A stretch of DNA of 64,000 nt from assembly GCA_941918925.1 (NCBI GenBank), contig OW799235.1:36354701-36418700 (forward strand), read 5' to 3'. The DNA comes from Phyto melanocephala (Eukaryota > Arthropoda > Insecta > Diptera > Rhinophoridae). Each line of letters starts with the position of its first letter. Within the stretch, counting starts at the first letter, position 1. The notes below the pieces were generated by a model, which made no database searches, had not been told where the DNA came from, and worked only from the letters and a program-made list of their open reading frames with translations. Below, one piece after another: positions 23,422 to 35,032 of this stretch. Both the position numbers and the translations under genes were made by a program.

Positions 23422-24295
23422 GTAGTGCACAAGGGTATATATAGCTTTGTCATTCCGTTTGTAATTTCCACTATTTTCATTTTCGACCCCATTAAGTATA
23501 TATTTTCTGAAAGCTTATGGATAGAGGATTCTATTAAGCCATGTCCGTCTGTCCGTGTGTTGGTTGAAATCAACTTTTAGAAATAACCATATGCTTCTCA
23601 GATCTATGCATTATGTCAATCTTTTAGAAATATCCGGAAATGACTCGCTATTGAAATCAAGCCAAATCGCCATATAATTTTCTGAGATATGAGCAAATAA
23701 ACACGACTCTAATCGGTCAAGTTGTAGGCAAAAAAAAATTTTTTAAATATATATTCCAAAAATTTACGAAAGAAAATCAAATTTTTTTTAGCTTCTAGAC
23801 AACCGAGAGAGTCAATATTGCTATCATCTGAAAGGACTTGACTTGCGCAACATAAACACAATAAAAAAATTAAAATTGATGTCGACCGCCACTAGAAAAT
23901 GCGGGACAATAAATTTATACATATAAGGGTCAAATCTGGTATTTTAAAATGTAACTTCTTGAACACCCTTAATATTGGTATCAAATGGAAGGGATTGACC
24001 AGTAGAATATAGTAAATTATTCAGAAATGTAAAATCCAAGTTGGCGTTTAAAACAAAATGGCGGATAAAATTTTTTAAACCCATTAATATGGGTATCAAA
24101 TGAAAGGGCTTGACTAGTGGAATACAGTTAACTACGTAAAAATTCGAAATCAAGAATGGCGTAGGAAATAATGAAGAAAAATGGCATATACAATGAAATA
24201 TAGGTTAAAATACGATGTCGGATTATACCTATGTACATGATGGTGAAGGGTATTATCAGATTCGGCATGACCGAATATACCCCTTCTACTTGTTT
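23422..24295 (+). repeat. Family A dispersed repeat, long copy
   Basis: From 'gtagtgcacaagggtatatatag' through 'gtccgtctgtccgtgtgttgg' to the tail 'ttcggcatgaccgaa...cttctacttgttt'. It shares its interior with 20157-21274 and its ends with 22098-22618. Non-coding. Confidence 0.75.
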
Positions 24296-24410
24296 ATAAC
24301 ATGATTGTATTTTTACAGAAACTAAAGAGTACAATTTGGTAGCCATAGGTAATTAAAAAATAATATTAGTTTTGTGAGGGCTCCATCACATTTTTCAATA
24401 ATATAATAAA

Positions 24411-25139
24411 CTAGCCAAACCCGGCGCGCGTTGCTACGCACCTTAATGAATCGAAATGCATTCTGAATTTAATTGAATGTCAAGTGCAAAAACCTAAAAA
24501 TTATAATTTTTTTATGGGCGTGGCCCTGCCCACTTTTTTAATCACGAAATTGTAAAGTCATAACAGCTCAATATGTGTGAAAAGTTTCAGAATAATCGGT
24601 TCAGTGCAAGTACCTCAAAATGATACTTTTTTTTATGGGCGTGGCACTGCCCACTTTTCTAATCACGAAAGTATTTAGTCATGACAGCTCAATATGTGTG
24701 CAGAGTTTCAGAAAAATCGGTCTTGTGGAAGTACCTCAAAATTATAACCTTTTTTTATGGGCGTGACCCTGCCCACTTTTCTAAACACAAAATTATATGG
24801 TTATGACAGCTTAGTATATCTGCAAAGTTTCATAAAAATCGGTCTAGTGCAAGTACCTCAAAATTAAAACTTTTTTAGGGGCATGGCCCCGCCCACTTTT
24901 CTTATCACAAAATTATTTAATCATGACAGCTCGATATGTGTGCAAAGTTTCAGAAAAATCGGTCAAGTGCAAGTAGCTAAAGCTGATAACTAATTTTTAT
25001 GGGCGTGGCCCCGCCCACTTTTTTCCACCCATAAACACTCCCTGGTATGTGTACAACAACTTGCCAAAGTTTGAGTCCGATCGGTTTTACAGTTTCGGAG
25101 TCTATAGCTAACACACACACACACAGAGTTTCACTTCGA
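24411..25139 (-). mobile_element. Helitron-like element H1, copy 4
   Basis: On the minus strand it starts TCGAAGTGAAACTC (25139), has (GT)7, five ~121-bp units and ends at CTAG (24411). In element orientation it is preceded by A (complement of 25140) and followed by T (complement of 24410). It lacks the TATATATATAAA leader of the other copies. Confidence 0.8.
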
Positions 25140-26050
25140 TAATCCATTATAGACATCTTTTTAGGAGGTGGGCGTTTAAGTTCTCTTCTCACTTATTTAT
25201 TCTGCCATTGTTATAATATAAGCCAGAAAAATATATAAGTGAAACTTTATCGTCATACTTCTAATCTTGTCGGTTTTCTATATCTTTGAATTTAATTGAT
25301 AGTGGAATATGTAACGTAGGCGTGTCAAAGTAATTTCGATAATGATCCTAACTTTGGTATTTCAATGTAGTCCTTTATTCATCCAAAATCTTTGTCATAT
25401 AAGTAGTTATGTGAGGAAGGCGTGTCACATTCATTTTCAAGTATTATAATAACATTGATTAGAAAGCATCATCATATTCTATCGGTTTTATGATCTTTTA
25501 AATTTCATTAACAGTAACAGTAGTGGTGACAAAGTAGTTTCTGCTTAGAAATCCAACTTAGATATTTCAATATAGAGTCCTTTATTTTTTCATAATCTTT
25601 GCCAAAAAAGATATTCTAAGAATTTAAGATGAAACGGTTTATGGAAGGTGGATGTAAAAGGGCGAGTGTCCGTCATTACAAATCCATTGATCAAGAAGCA
25701 ATGCTTTTAAAATTTCAGAATCGTATGTCTAATTTTGTGAGTTTTATTAAGTTTAACATTTTAAATAGATCAAAAAAGACTGCGTAATAAAAGTTTTTTT
25801 TTTACATTTTGATCTAAAAGTCCTTTGTTAATGTATGGATTTAATGAGTTTTCGGCAAATCTCGGGAAATATACTTGTGAAATTTTATCGCTCCGTGTTG
25901 TTGCGTTTAGCCGCAATCGAATTTTATTTGATGTAAGAAATATATTTTATTAGGACCTACTTACTCTTGCATCTCTTCCTTATAAACCTACTTAGCTCAT
26001 TTTCAATACCAAATATATCTGATCTTCTGATCTATATATATAAAAGTGAA

Positions 26051-26119
<69 letters not shown>

Positions 26120-27120
26120 GCTATAGACTCCGAAACTGTAAAACCGATCGGGCTGAAACTTTGGTAAGTTGTTGTACACATACCAGGGAGTGTTTATGGG
26201 TGAAAAAAAGTGGGCGGGGCCACGCCCATAAAAAATTAATTATCATTTTAAGCTACTTGCACATGACCGATTTTTCTGAAACTTTGCACACATATCGAGC
26301 TGTCATGACTAAATAATTTCGTGATAAGAAAAGTGGGCGGGGCCACGCCCCTAAAAAAATTTTAATTTTGAGGTACTTTCACTGGACCGATTTTTCTGAA
26401 ACTTTGCACAGATATTGAGCTGTCATGACCTTATAATTTCGTGATTAGAAAAGTGGGCGGGGCCACGCCCATAAAAAATTAGTTATCAGTTTTAGCGACT
26501 TGCACTGGACCGAACTTTCTGAAACTTTGCAAACATACTGAGCTGTCATGACTTCACTTTTTCGTCATTAGAAAAGTGGGCAGTGCCACGCCCATTAAAA
26601 AAAGGTATCATTTTGAGGTACTTGCACTGGACCGATTTTTCTGAAACTTTGCACACATATTGAGTTGTCATGACTATACAGTTTCGTATTTAGAAAAGTG
26701 GGCAGTGCCACGCCCATAAAAACAATTATAATTTTGAGGTACTTGCACCGGACCGATTTATCTGAAACTTTGCACACTTATTGAGCTGTCATGACTATAC
26801 AGTTTCCTAATTAGAAAAGTGGGCAGTGCCACGCTCATAAAGAAAAAGTTATAGTTTTTAGCCTTGCACTTGATATTCGATTAAAATTTAGAATGCGATT
26901 AAAATTCATGAAGGGGCGTAGCAACGCGCGCCGGGATTGGCTAGTATATTATAAATATTCTAGCAAGCCTTACTTTTTCGATTTCAACAGACGGATGGAC
27001 ATAACTAAATCATCTCAAAATAAAATGGGATCTAAAATGAATATTTCGATATGTTTACAAATGGAATGACAAAATAAATATACCCCCAACCTTTTTTTGG
27101 TAGTGGCTATAAAAATTGTT
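25140..27120 (-). repeat. Family B repeat, split by H1 copy 3
   Basis: 25160-25650 holds the complement of the family B interior ('aggcgtgtca', 'gtcctttattcat'). 26945-27120 holds the complement of its 5' end, from 'tcaacagacggatggacata' to 'atacccccaacctttttttgg'. Between them lies Helitron-like copy 3 (26031-26944), so the insertion is younger than the repeat. Confidence 0.65.
26031..26944 (+). mobile_element. Helitron-like element H1, copy 3
   Basis: Starts TCTATATATATAAAAG after an A (26030), has the longest GT tract, (GT)31 at 26056-26117, six ~121-bp units, and ends GCGTAGCAACGCG...GATTGGCTAG before a T (26945). Non-autonomous, no open frame of note. Confidence 0.82.
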
Positions 27121-27869
27121 AGACGCGGAAAAGGGGCACACAATGACAATGACGGAGCTATAATAGTTATAGTTTTTCTTTAGCTAACAGTCACATAACG
27201 GATCTATTCGTAGCAATGTAAGTATGGGTTCGTTCAACATAAATATGATGTGGTGTTAAATATTTTACGTTTGAAATCTGATGCAAAAAAAATTGTTGCA
27301 TGTATAAGAATATATAAACGTTTTATCTCTTTTAAAAAATAAATATTTACCATCATATATCCGTGATACACCGGGCACAAACAGTTAGATTATATTTAAA
27401 TTCTTTGTCGGCAGTCTTTAGGAATTTAAAAACCACAATAATGGCATCAGCATTTTAATTTATTACAGTGATTTTTAATTTCAGTATGTACTTGATATAA
27501 TTAAAATGCGAAAGAAGAAAATTTATCAAAAAAAAAAAAAGAAAGCAATTACTCTGTGCATTAGAAAGAGTCTAATACTGCCTTTGGGCAAATCAAAACA
27601 ATGAGTTAATTTGCTATAATAACAATATGACTTAATACAATTTTACTGAAAATAGTCAACAATATGTGTTATTCAAACGTTATCCGTAGGCCTACTCTAA
27701 AGCCCTTAAAATTTACGACTACACATTTGTGATGATATTTCATTAAAAAAAATTATTCCAAATATTTTGTTTTAAAAAGAGTGTGTAAGTTGAGGGTTTT
27801 ATTTTAAATAAAAAAGGAGTTTTCTTTAAGATATTAAACATATTTTTATTTTAGTTCATTGTAAAAATA
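27121..27869. other. Unassigned DNA
   Basis: An A-run near 27525-27540. Nothing else supported. Confidence 0.45.
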
Positions 27870-28110
27870 CTTAATTATGTCGGCCTAATGGCTCTAAAAG
27901 TGTCAAATCGCACGATCTTGCTTTCCAATTGAATTGTCTTCTACGAGACGTAATGCCATGTTCGACCTTTTCTTTCAAAAGATTAATTGTTTCTTTTGAT
28001 ATGTGACAACTGGAGCCATCCTATTCACACCACATATTCTCTACGTCTAAATCATAAATTTTCCGCCACAAAAATCATCTCCCTGTGTAGTATAGATTTT
28101 AATTGGCCAT
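27870..28110 (-). pseudogene. DD41D mariner-like transposase fragment
   Basis: The minus strand reads SINGQLKSILHREMIF, then in the next frame DLDVENMWCE, a stop, DGSSCHISKETINLLK and FNWKARSCDLTLLEP. These match the family motifs VNGERYRSMI, DVDDMWFQQDG and WPPRSCDLTPLDY. Forty-one residues separate the D of DG from the E that replaces the third Asp. Short, with stops and no TIRs found. Confidence 0.7.
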
Positions 28111-28790
28111 TGATACTTCAAATTTGGACACTCTTTAATAGAAAAAAATTGTTGTCAATGAGAACACGTCCATAAGATAAAAACAAAATTTATTTTATAA
28201 AAAAAATCTTTAAAAAAAAGAAACAAAGAAAATAAAAGAAAACAAACAGGTATAAACATCTAACTTTGTTTCGAAGTCACAAATAAATTACACTTGCTGT
28301 TTTTGCATTGAATATTTTCTATTGTTTTTGTTTTATAAGTATTTTAGTTGTTTTGGTAGTTTACCTACTCATACTAAAGACACCTTTTGTTAAACTCATC
28401 ACTTGTATTTTTTACTTAGTAAGAAATTTAGTAAAAGAAGAAATCTACAAAAGGCAAATTGATAATCATAGTCAGACATATCCGACTCCAGGTATGCCTA
28501 TCTAAGCTAATCAATTTATGTTGAAAATTTATATATCAAATACACAAAAATCGAAATGTAACACAAAATAAGAATGACATAAAAAAGAACCGTGTTTAGA
28601 CACATTCTAACACCCTTACGAACTTAATTATATTAATCATTAAAAGGGTGCCAATTACAGCTTTCTAGGTCCTCGCAGAACTTCATTAACTTTGGAATGT
28701 CAAACATGCAACACATCAAATATCAATATATCATACATATATCAATATATCATACATATATCAATGATTATATTAGTAATATTATATATA
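28111..28790. other. Unassigned AT-rich DNA
   Basis: No gene or repeat family recognised. Three 'catacatatatcaata' repeats lie just before the Tc1-like element (28720-28765). Confidence 0.45.
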
Positions 28791-31059
28791 GGTTTTTACT
28801 CTCAAATTAACAGTTTTTTGATTCAAATTAAATTTTTTACAAATCAATTTAATTTTTTTCAAAGCAAATTAAATTGTATTTAAAACTAATAAAATAATTT
28901 TTACCCCAAATTCATTTTTTTCCATTTTAGATTCGTTTTATTTAATTTGTGATTCAAAGTTTTTCTTTTCAAATTCAATTTATTTAATTTCAAATTAATT
29001 TCTTCTTGAATTCAATATAAGAAACTTTAACTGCCGTATTCATAAAAAATATATTAGGTTTATTAAAAGCTTATTTGACAAATTTATCTACAACATCTAC
29101 CAAAAAAGCCTTTAATAAACCTAAAATATTTTTTTTTTTATTTTTTATATGTATACATATTTTCTTTTTATCTTTTATTATTGTTTTATTTATTACACTG
29201 GAAAATATTTTCCAGTATTCTACCGTGAAAGTAGAAGAGTAATGAGATATAGCTTTGCACTCGTCTACCACATACAAATGCAACATTACAATAATGAAAT
29301 AGCTCATTAGTTAATCTTTCCATTAAGGAGACCAAGTATCTTACTATACTAAAATATTCCTTAGTTGACTTTAATCTTGTGTATGATTTCCTGTATTATT
29401 TGTAAAAATTAAGGTATGTTTTCTTAACTGGAAAATAATGTTGAGCTGGTCACCTTGTTTAAATGTACAACTTTTTGTAACAGTAAACATTAAAATTAAA
29501 CAAATGTTAATAAGTCAGTTATTTGGTAGATCGAGAGAAATTATAGTTGTGCAATTTGTATGAAGTTCAAATTTTTACGTCTAAAAATACTCAATAAACG
29601 AAAAAAAAATTATGTTGTCATCCATCGTAGAAAGTAATCGCGCCACAAGTTCTGCTGTATCGAATGAGCGAAATTATCGTAGGATTCATCTTCTAACAGA
29701 TAGTTCTTCAGAAGAAATTATAACAGAAATATCTACGCCTAACCGTAGAAGACGTGAAAAATATAGCCATATTAGCTTAGATAAAAATAATATTTTAATT
29801 AAGTTTTATGAAGAAGGGAAAACCATCATTGAATCAGCCGAATTTGCTGGTATAAATAAAAATACAGCTACATCCATTATAAATCGCTACAAGAAGGACG
29901 GTTGTGTTGCCATAAAAAAACGTGGTGGAAGACGTCACTCAAAATTGACTTCCGTAATATTGGATAAAATTGAAGAGATCATTGAAAGAAATCCATGTAT
30001 AACATTAAAAGGCATTCGGGAAAAGATTCGAGAAATCCATAATGTGGATTTAAGTACAACAAGTATACACAATGCATTAAAATATCTGCGAATCACCTTA
30101 AAAACTGCCACAATTAATATAGATCGCTTAAATTGCGATGTTACAATACAACGACGCATACCGTATGCAATGAATTTTGCACAAAACGCTCCAGAAATAA
30201 GAGAAAAAATCATATTCATTGACGAATCCGGTTTCAATTATCACCTTCGGAGAAACAGGGCGAGATCCAAAGTAAATACCGCAGCACATGTAATTGTTCC
30301 TACCGTTAGAGGAAGAAATGTTTCCCTCATTGCAGCTATGAACATACATGGTATTTTGCATAAAAAAGTAATTGCCCATTCCACCGTTAATACCAATATT
30401 TTCACATCTTTCCTTGAAGAATTATTTAACAAATTAGCTGAATGCAACATCACAGGTGCTTGGTTGATCCTTGACAATGCAAAGATACACAAAACTCAGG
30501 TGGTGAAAGATAAAATTGTTGAGTCCGGGCATATCTTAGTTTTTCTTCCTCCATACTCCCCTATGCTGAACCCAATAGAAAAAGTTTTCTCAAAAACTAA
30601 ACTCTCTGCACGTAATTTGTTAGCTGATCCAGAGAGTAATATGGATTTGGTAGCCATAATTAAGCAATCCGTGGAATCGGTAACACCTTCAGATTGCAAC
30701 AATTATTATGTTGATATGACCATGGCTTTGTCATTAGCTGCATCTGGAGAACCGTTGCAATAAGTAATTTATATAGCAATTAATAAAAACTTTGTCTATA
30801 TTCAATGGTATTAAATGAATGAAGTATTTTTCGTTTAATTAAAATAAATTTAATTTGAGGTTAAAAAAAATTTAATTAATTGTGAAAAATAATGAATTTA
30901 AAATAAAAACGATTGAATATGATTTGCAAAAAGTTTGATTTAAGTTAAAAATAATTTCGTTTGGTTTGAATGAAATTTAATTTGCTTTGAAAAAAATTGA
31001 GTTTGATTTGTAAAAAATTTTAGTTGACTCTAAAAACAGTTAGTTTGAGAGTAAAAACC
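28791..31059 (+). mobile_element. Complete Tc1-like transposon with long inverted ends
   Basis: The left end reads GGTTTTTACTCTCAAA and the complement of the right end (31059) reads the same, both next to TATATA, so the TA target is hidden in a TA run. Similarity between the ends continues for roughly 200 bp ('ttcaaagcaaattaaatt') but with many differences. Length is about 2.27 kb, with one intact gene. A copy missing its left part is at 14949-16236. Confidence 0.88.
29612..30763 (+). CDS. Tc1-like DD34E transposase, intact, 383 residues
   Basis: This enzyme would cut the element at its ends and insert it at TA sites. Residues 56-95 form the first helix-turn-helix (DKNNILIKFYEEGKTIIESA and following). 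A basic GGRRHS linker near 105-110 resembles the GRPR box of Tc1 proteins, and a second helix-turn-helix spans about 113-165. The catalytic domain has D204 (IIFIDESGF), D288 (WLILDNAKIH) and E323 (PYSPMLNPIE); 34 residues separate the last two, the DD34E of Tc1. Length is slightly above the usual 340. The ATG at 29612 is preceded by an A-rich stretch and is the first in frame. No stop or frameshift. It is nearly identical to the copy at 15245-16236, so the family moved recently. Possibly active; proof would need transcripts or excision. Confidence 0.9.
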   Translation: MLSSIVESNRATSSAVSNERNYRRIHLLTDSSSEEIITEISTPNRRRREKYSHISLDKNNILIKFYEEGKTIIESAEFAGINKNTATSIINRYKKDGCVAIKKRGGRRHSKLTSVILDKIEEIIERNPCITLKGIREKIREIHNVDLSTTSIHNALKYLRITLKTATINIDRLNCDVTIQRRIPYAMNFAQNAPEIREKIIFIDESGFNYHLRRNRARSKVNTAAHVIVPTVRGRNVSLIAAMNIHGILHKKVIAHSTVNTNIFTSFLEELFNKLAECNITGAWLILDNAKIHKTQVVKDKIVESGHILVFLPPYSPMLNPIEKVFSKTKLSARNLLADPESNMDLVAIIKQSVESVTPSDCNNYYVDMTMALSLAASGEPLQ

Positions 31060-31599
31060 TATATAAAGTTTAATATGATAGAAGCAACAACAAATTTTTT
31101 CTATAGAAAAATCTTGACAGCTGAAGTTTAGAATAGGAAAAATATAATCAACTGACGAATCAAGATTATGAGTAAGTATGATTTGAATAAGACCATAAAA
31201 TTATCTGCCTACCAAAACCAACTTCCTGGATGGGAGCAATATTTTTCTATATTTGATTTAAATAAAAAGTTGTGGCCTCCTAAATAGTTTTGCAGATATC
31301 ACCATATCGGCTGATCTTTGCATGGTCTTAATTAATATTATTTTAATTAAAATTTGTAATCGGAAACAATTTTAGCAATTTCTATAAAATGTTGTAAAAA
31401 TATAACAGAGATGGATAAATAAATTAGATTTCTTACAATGTACCGCTCCAACAACAGATTGTGAATTGGGTAAATTTATGTTGGAGGAAAGGAGTATCAG
31501 TATTGTGAATGGTATTTTGTGCCGATTAAAAAAAAATATTAAACGTTTAAATCACATATCGGATTTATATAAAATGTTTAACATTTAAAAAGGGATTGT
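31060..31599. other. Unassigned AT-rich DNA
   Basis: Nothing recognised. Confidence 0.45.
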
Positions 31600-31880
31600 A
31601 GACTTAGAGAATAATTTTGTAGCTTAAGGATTAAAGCGTTTCCGTGTGTATGTTGAAATCAACTTTTTGTTGCCCCCACAAAGATATTGACGAAAAAAGT
31701 TTTTGGAAAGAAATTTCAATTAAAAGTTCAAGTAATCGATGTCCTTAATAAGCTTTGGTTTTCAGTTTCACCATATCATTATTAGTTATGGTCTTTACAT
31801 GATTGTCGAACCTGTGCAAAAGGAATATAAGATTCGGTCTAGCCCAAAACAGCGCTTTTTTTTAGTTTTCAATGACTTTG
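31600..31880 (+). repeat. Degraded family A copy
   Basis: 'ttccgtgtgtatgttgaaatc' near 31640 and the tail 'ataagattcggtctagccc...agcgctttttttt' near 31827 match the family in plus orientation. Confidence 0.5.
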
Positions 31881-32100
31881 ACGAAGAACATTATTCATTC
31901 ACATTTTGCAATGAAGTGGTCTATTTTAAAAGATATAAAATTTTGAAAAATTTATATTTGCTTAAACCTTGTGAGTTATTTATTGCCAATACAAAATTTA
32001 CACATAAATATAATAACTTATTTACACGATTCTCTATTACCTGAATTTTTTTTTACACAAAATAACTTTTATTTTTAAAACTCTACTATAATCAATATAT

Positions 32101-32505
32101 GTGACCTTCTCCGAAAAAACGGACCTAGTGTGTGAAAATAAAGTTTTGAGAAAAACGCATTTAAAGTTTCATAACGCATTATCACTGTGAACACACCTTC
32201 AGTATGGTTAGTTATGATTGGGTGCAGACTTTTGTGACGTCATGCTTATATGGTGACGTATTTTTTTTCGCTTTTAGTGTGACAATACCTTTGCTATTGT
32301 GGCTGCTTTGTTTGTTATGATCTCGATACTTGATTCTTAAGCCGTTTTCTCAAGTTCGTTTTGTACTTTTTTATGGGGTAAATGAATTTTTATCAAAAAT
32401 CTAACATATTTCATCATATTCTGCACCCTTTTAGGTACCAGAATCCACTCTTAAGTCCAAACCCGTCTTTTGAAACACTAGGTCCGATTTTTCGGAGAAG
32501 GTCAC
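32101..32505. mobile_element. MITE with about 31-bp TIRs
   Basis: The left end GTGACCTTCTCCGAAAAA plus CGGACCTAGTGT matches the complement of the right end with one mismatch in 31 bases. ATAT lies on both outer sides, possibly a target duplication. It is 405 bp with no coding capacity. The superfamily is not clear to me. Confidence 0.8.
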
Positions 32506-32574
32506 ATATGTCTACTTCGCAATTCAAAGAGAGAGTCAAAAAAGTAATTTGAAAAGCAATTTTAATAGTAATTA

Positions 32575-32650
32575 ACACATGGACACACAGATAGGCATTC
32601 CTTAATCGACTCCATTAGTTATAAAGTTTCAGAAAATATATGGATCAAAA
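32575..32650 (-). repeat. Family A fragment
   Basis: 'cacacagataggcattccttaatcgactcc' and 'tttcagaaaatatatgg' match the family interior in reverse orientation. Confidence 0.5.
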
Positions 32651-32789
32651 ATTGTACGCAGAGAAAACAGTATCGGTTGTAAGTATTATTGAGTACTATT
32701 GCCAGTCGCATAGTTTAATTGTGATAATAGAATTTTACGGTTATATCTACAGAATTTCGTTTCAGAATATAAATGTGTAGTCAGCACTA

Positions 32790-33251
32790 ATGAATTATGA
32801 TTCTTGCAATAGAATTTTCATAATCACAAATGAAAAGTTCGACTGCAGCATTCGATTGAACCATTCGATTGGCAATGAAAGTGATTTTCTGTTTTTTGGA
32901 TGTAGATGCCAAGAAAAACTATTGTTACGACATGATTACGGTGACCATATTATGTTTACTTTGATATACTGTATCAAAGTAATTAATTATTGCATGAAAC
33001 TTAAATTAAATACAATAAAGATAGCTGGTAACCATTATATGATTCAACCACAATTAAATAGTTCAATCACAGATTGTTGCCCTTATAAGTATTATCGTTA
33101 CCAAAACCATATTTTGTCTTCATGTGTAGATATTGCCAACGGAATGACAACGCTATACATACCTTTGGCACCACAGGTGAAGTATATAAACAATATTAAA
33201 CAAATAATAGATAATATATCGACAACTTTTGTTCGAAGAAAGGAGATTTAA
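32790..33251 (+). CDS. Hypothetical open frame, 153 residues, unrecognised
   Basis: An ATG-started frame that is long for DNA this AT-rich. The product has several Cys (FGCRCQEK, TDCCPYKYY), no signal peptide or clear membrane helix, and no motif I know. No splice sites, neighbours or TIRs support it, and no second copy is present in the window. It may be an exon, a TE remnant or chance; I lean to chance or a TE remnant. Confidence 0.2.
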   Translation: MNYDSCNRIFIITNEKFDCSIRLNHSIGNESDFLFFGCRCQEKLLLRHDYGDHIMFTLIYCIKVINYCMKLKLNTIKIAGNHYMIQPQLNSSITDCCPYKYYRYQNHILSSCVDIANGMTTLYIPLAPQVKYINNIKQIIDNISTTFVRRKEI

Positions 33252-34263
33252 AAGAAAACTTGAAATATGAAAAACGAGTTTAAGAAGTTTTGCTCTGTTT
33301 AAAACTGGAAAATACAAATCCAATTTAAGATTCTATTTGATTTCGAATCTAATCCAAAAACAGACAAAAAAACAATTCAAATACTTAAAATCTAATTTTT
33401 AAATTCGGCATGATTTTCAAACCTGGCACCATGCAGTGCCGCTACTCCTGCCATTAATTCTTGTAATGGAAACCTTTATGCCAATTGTGAAACTGACATG
33501 CTTGATTTTCAAACAGTCAATCCTATAGTGTTTAGAATGCTAAAAGCATCAATTTTGCACAGTCATCAATGTTACTTTGTGTACAAAATGTAAACATTTT
33601 GCATGGTTATGGCATTAGTTAAAAGGTGAAACAGAAACTAAAAGGAAAATGTAACAACAGTTTAAGATTAAATAAATTCGATGCTATTAATTTCCATTAG
33701 AATTCAATAAAAATTGAATTAAGAATATAAATGTACTTTCATTTTATTTCGAGCGAAACACAAAAGTCCATACTTAAATGACTAGAAACTTTTGCTGTTT
33801 TGTGAATTTAAAATTCAAAACAACACATGTTGTATAAAATTGATTAAATAAAAGGATTCTCTACCTTAAAATTTGGTCTCGTAATATGAAGTACATAAGC
33901 ATAACCAAAAAGTAAAAAAAAAAACTGAAAGTCATTTAAATGATGCGTATCTGTAGCTAAAAACAATATTTTAAATAAAAGAAACCTCACAAAATTCAAG
34001 GTCTTTTGTTAAATTTTATTCTAAGTCTCCGCTCAGACTCGTGTAGATATAAAATTATAACACAAACAAAAAAAATGTATAAATTGAAAGATCCCAAAAA
34101 AGAACATTAATAATTATCAAAACACATGCAATCTTATTTATTTTTTTGTTTCGTTCATTTTTCTAAAGTTTCTTCGTAATGACATAAGATACATTTTATT
34201 AAATCATGCATCCCATCCATCTCGATTCATTTTCGACATACAATTTTGTAAGGTTTTAGAAAA
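33252..34263. other. Unassigned AT-rich DNA
   Basis: Nothing supported. Confidence 0.45.
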
Positions 34264-35032
34264 AAACAAGTAAAAGCGCTATATTCGGCCGTGCCGAATC
34301 TTATATACCCTTCACAACGTGTAGTCATGCAATAACAGTAAATTCACGTATGTATGTTAAAAAAAAAAAAAAAAATAAAAAATAAAAAAAAAGTTTAAAA
34401 AAAAAAAATTTAAAAAAAAAATTAAAAAAAAAAAAATTATTATATACATATATAATATATATAAAACAAAAAAAAAATAAAAAAAAAATTAAAAAAAAAA
34501 AATAAAAAAAAATAATAATAAAAATATATATAATATATTAACAAAAAAATAAAAAAAAATAAAAAAAAAATTAAAAAAAAAAATTTTAAAAAAATTTAAA
34601 AAAAAATTTTTTTGCCTCAGCTGGGATTCGATGCCACGTTTTCTCTAACCAGTATACACGTTTGTATGTATGTATGTTGTTGTTGTAATGTTGTTTTTAT
34701 GAAAAGAAAATCGAGGTGGTCGTGGGTTTTTGCTCATATCTCAGTTGTTTATGTACCGATGTTTCTGATTTTCAATACCGATCTACTCCCGAAAATTTCT
34801 GATATTTTAATACCTTACCCGGGTCCAACCTATGTCGGGGGGCTTCAAAAAGTTGATTTCAACATACACACGGACAGACGGACAGACGGACAGACGGTCA
34901 GGGCTTAATCGACTCCTCTATTCATAAGCTTTCAGAAAATATATACTTTATGGGGTCGGAAATGAAAATTGTAGAAATTTCACACGGAATGACAAACCTA
35001 TATATACCCTTTTTCACTGTGTGAAGGGTATA
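34264..35032 (-). repeat. Family A dispersed repeat with internal inversion
   Basis: In reverse orientation the tail 'aacaagtaaaagcgctat' and hairpin ATTCGGCCGTGCCGAAT lead into 'cttcacaacgtgtagtcatg'. At the other end is the GTCY tract (as 'ggacagacggacagacgg') and 'cactgtgtgaagggtataaaa'. The segment with ctcagctgggattcgatgcc (34617) points the opposite way relative to the element ends when compared with 22455. Confidence 0.75.
34355..34612. repeat. A/T-only low-complexity tract
   Basis: About 260 bp almost wholly of A and T, mostly A runs, inside the family A copy. Similar but shorter tracts lie in the other copies (22313-22450, 47460-47570). Confidence 0.9.

Noticed and set aside
31739..32044. 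101-codon open frame
   Set aside because: Overlaps the decayed family A tail and has no recognisable motif.
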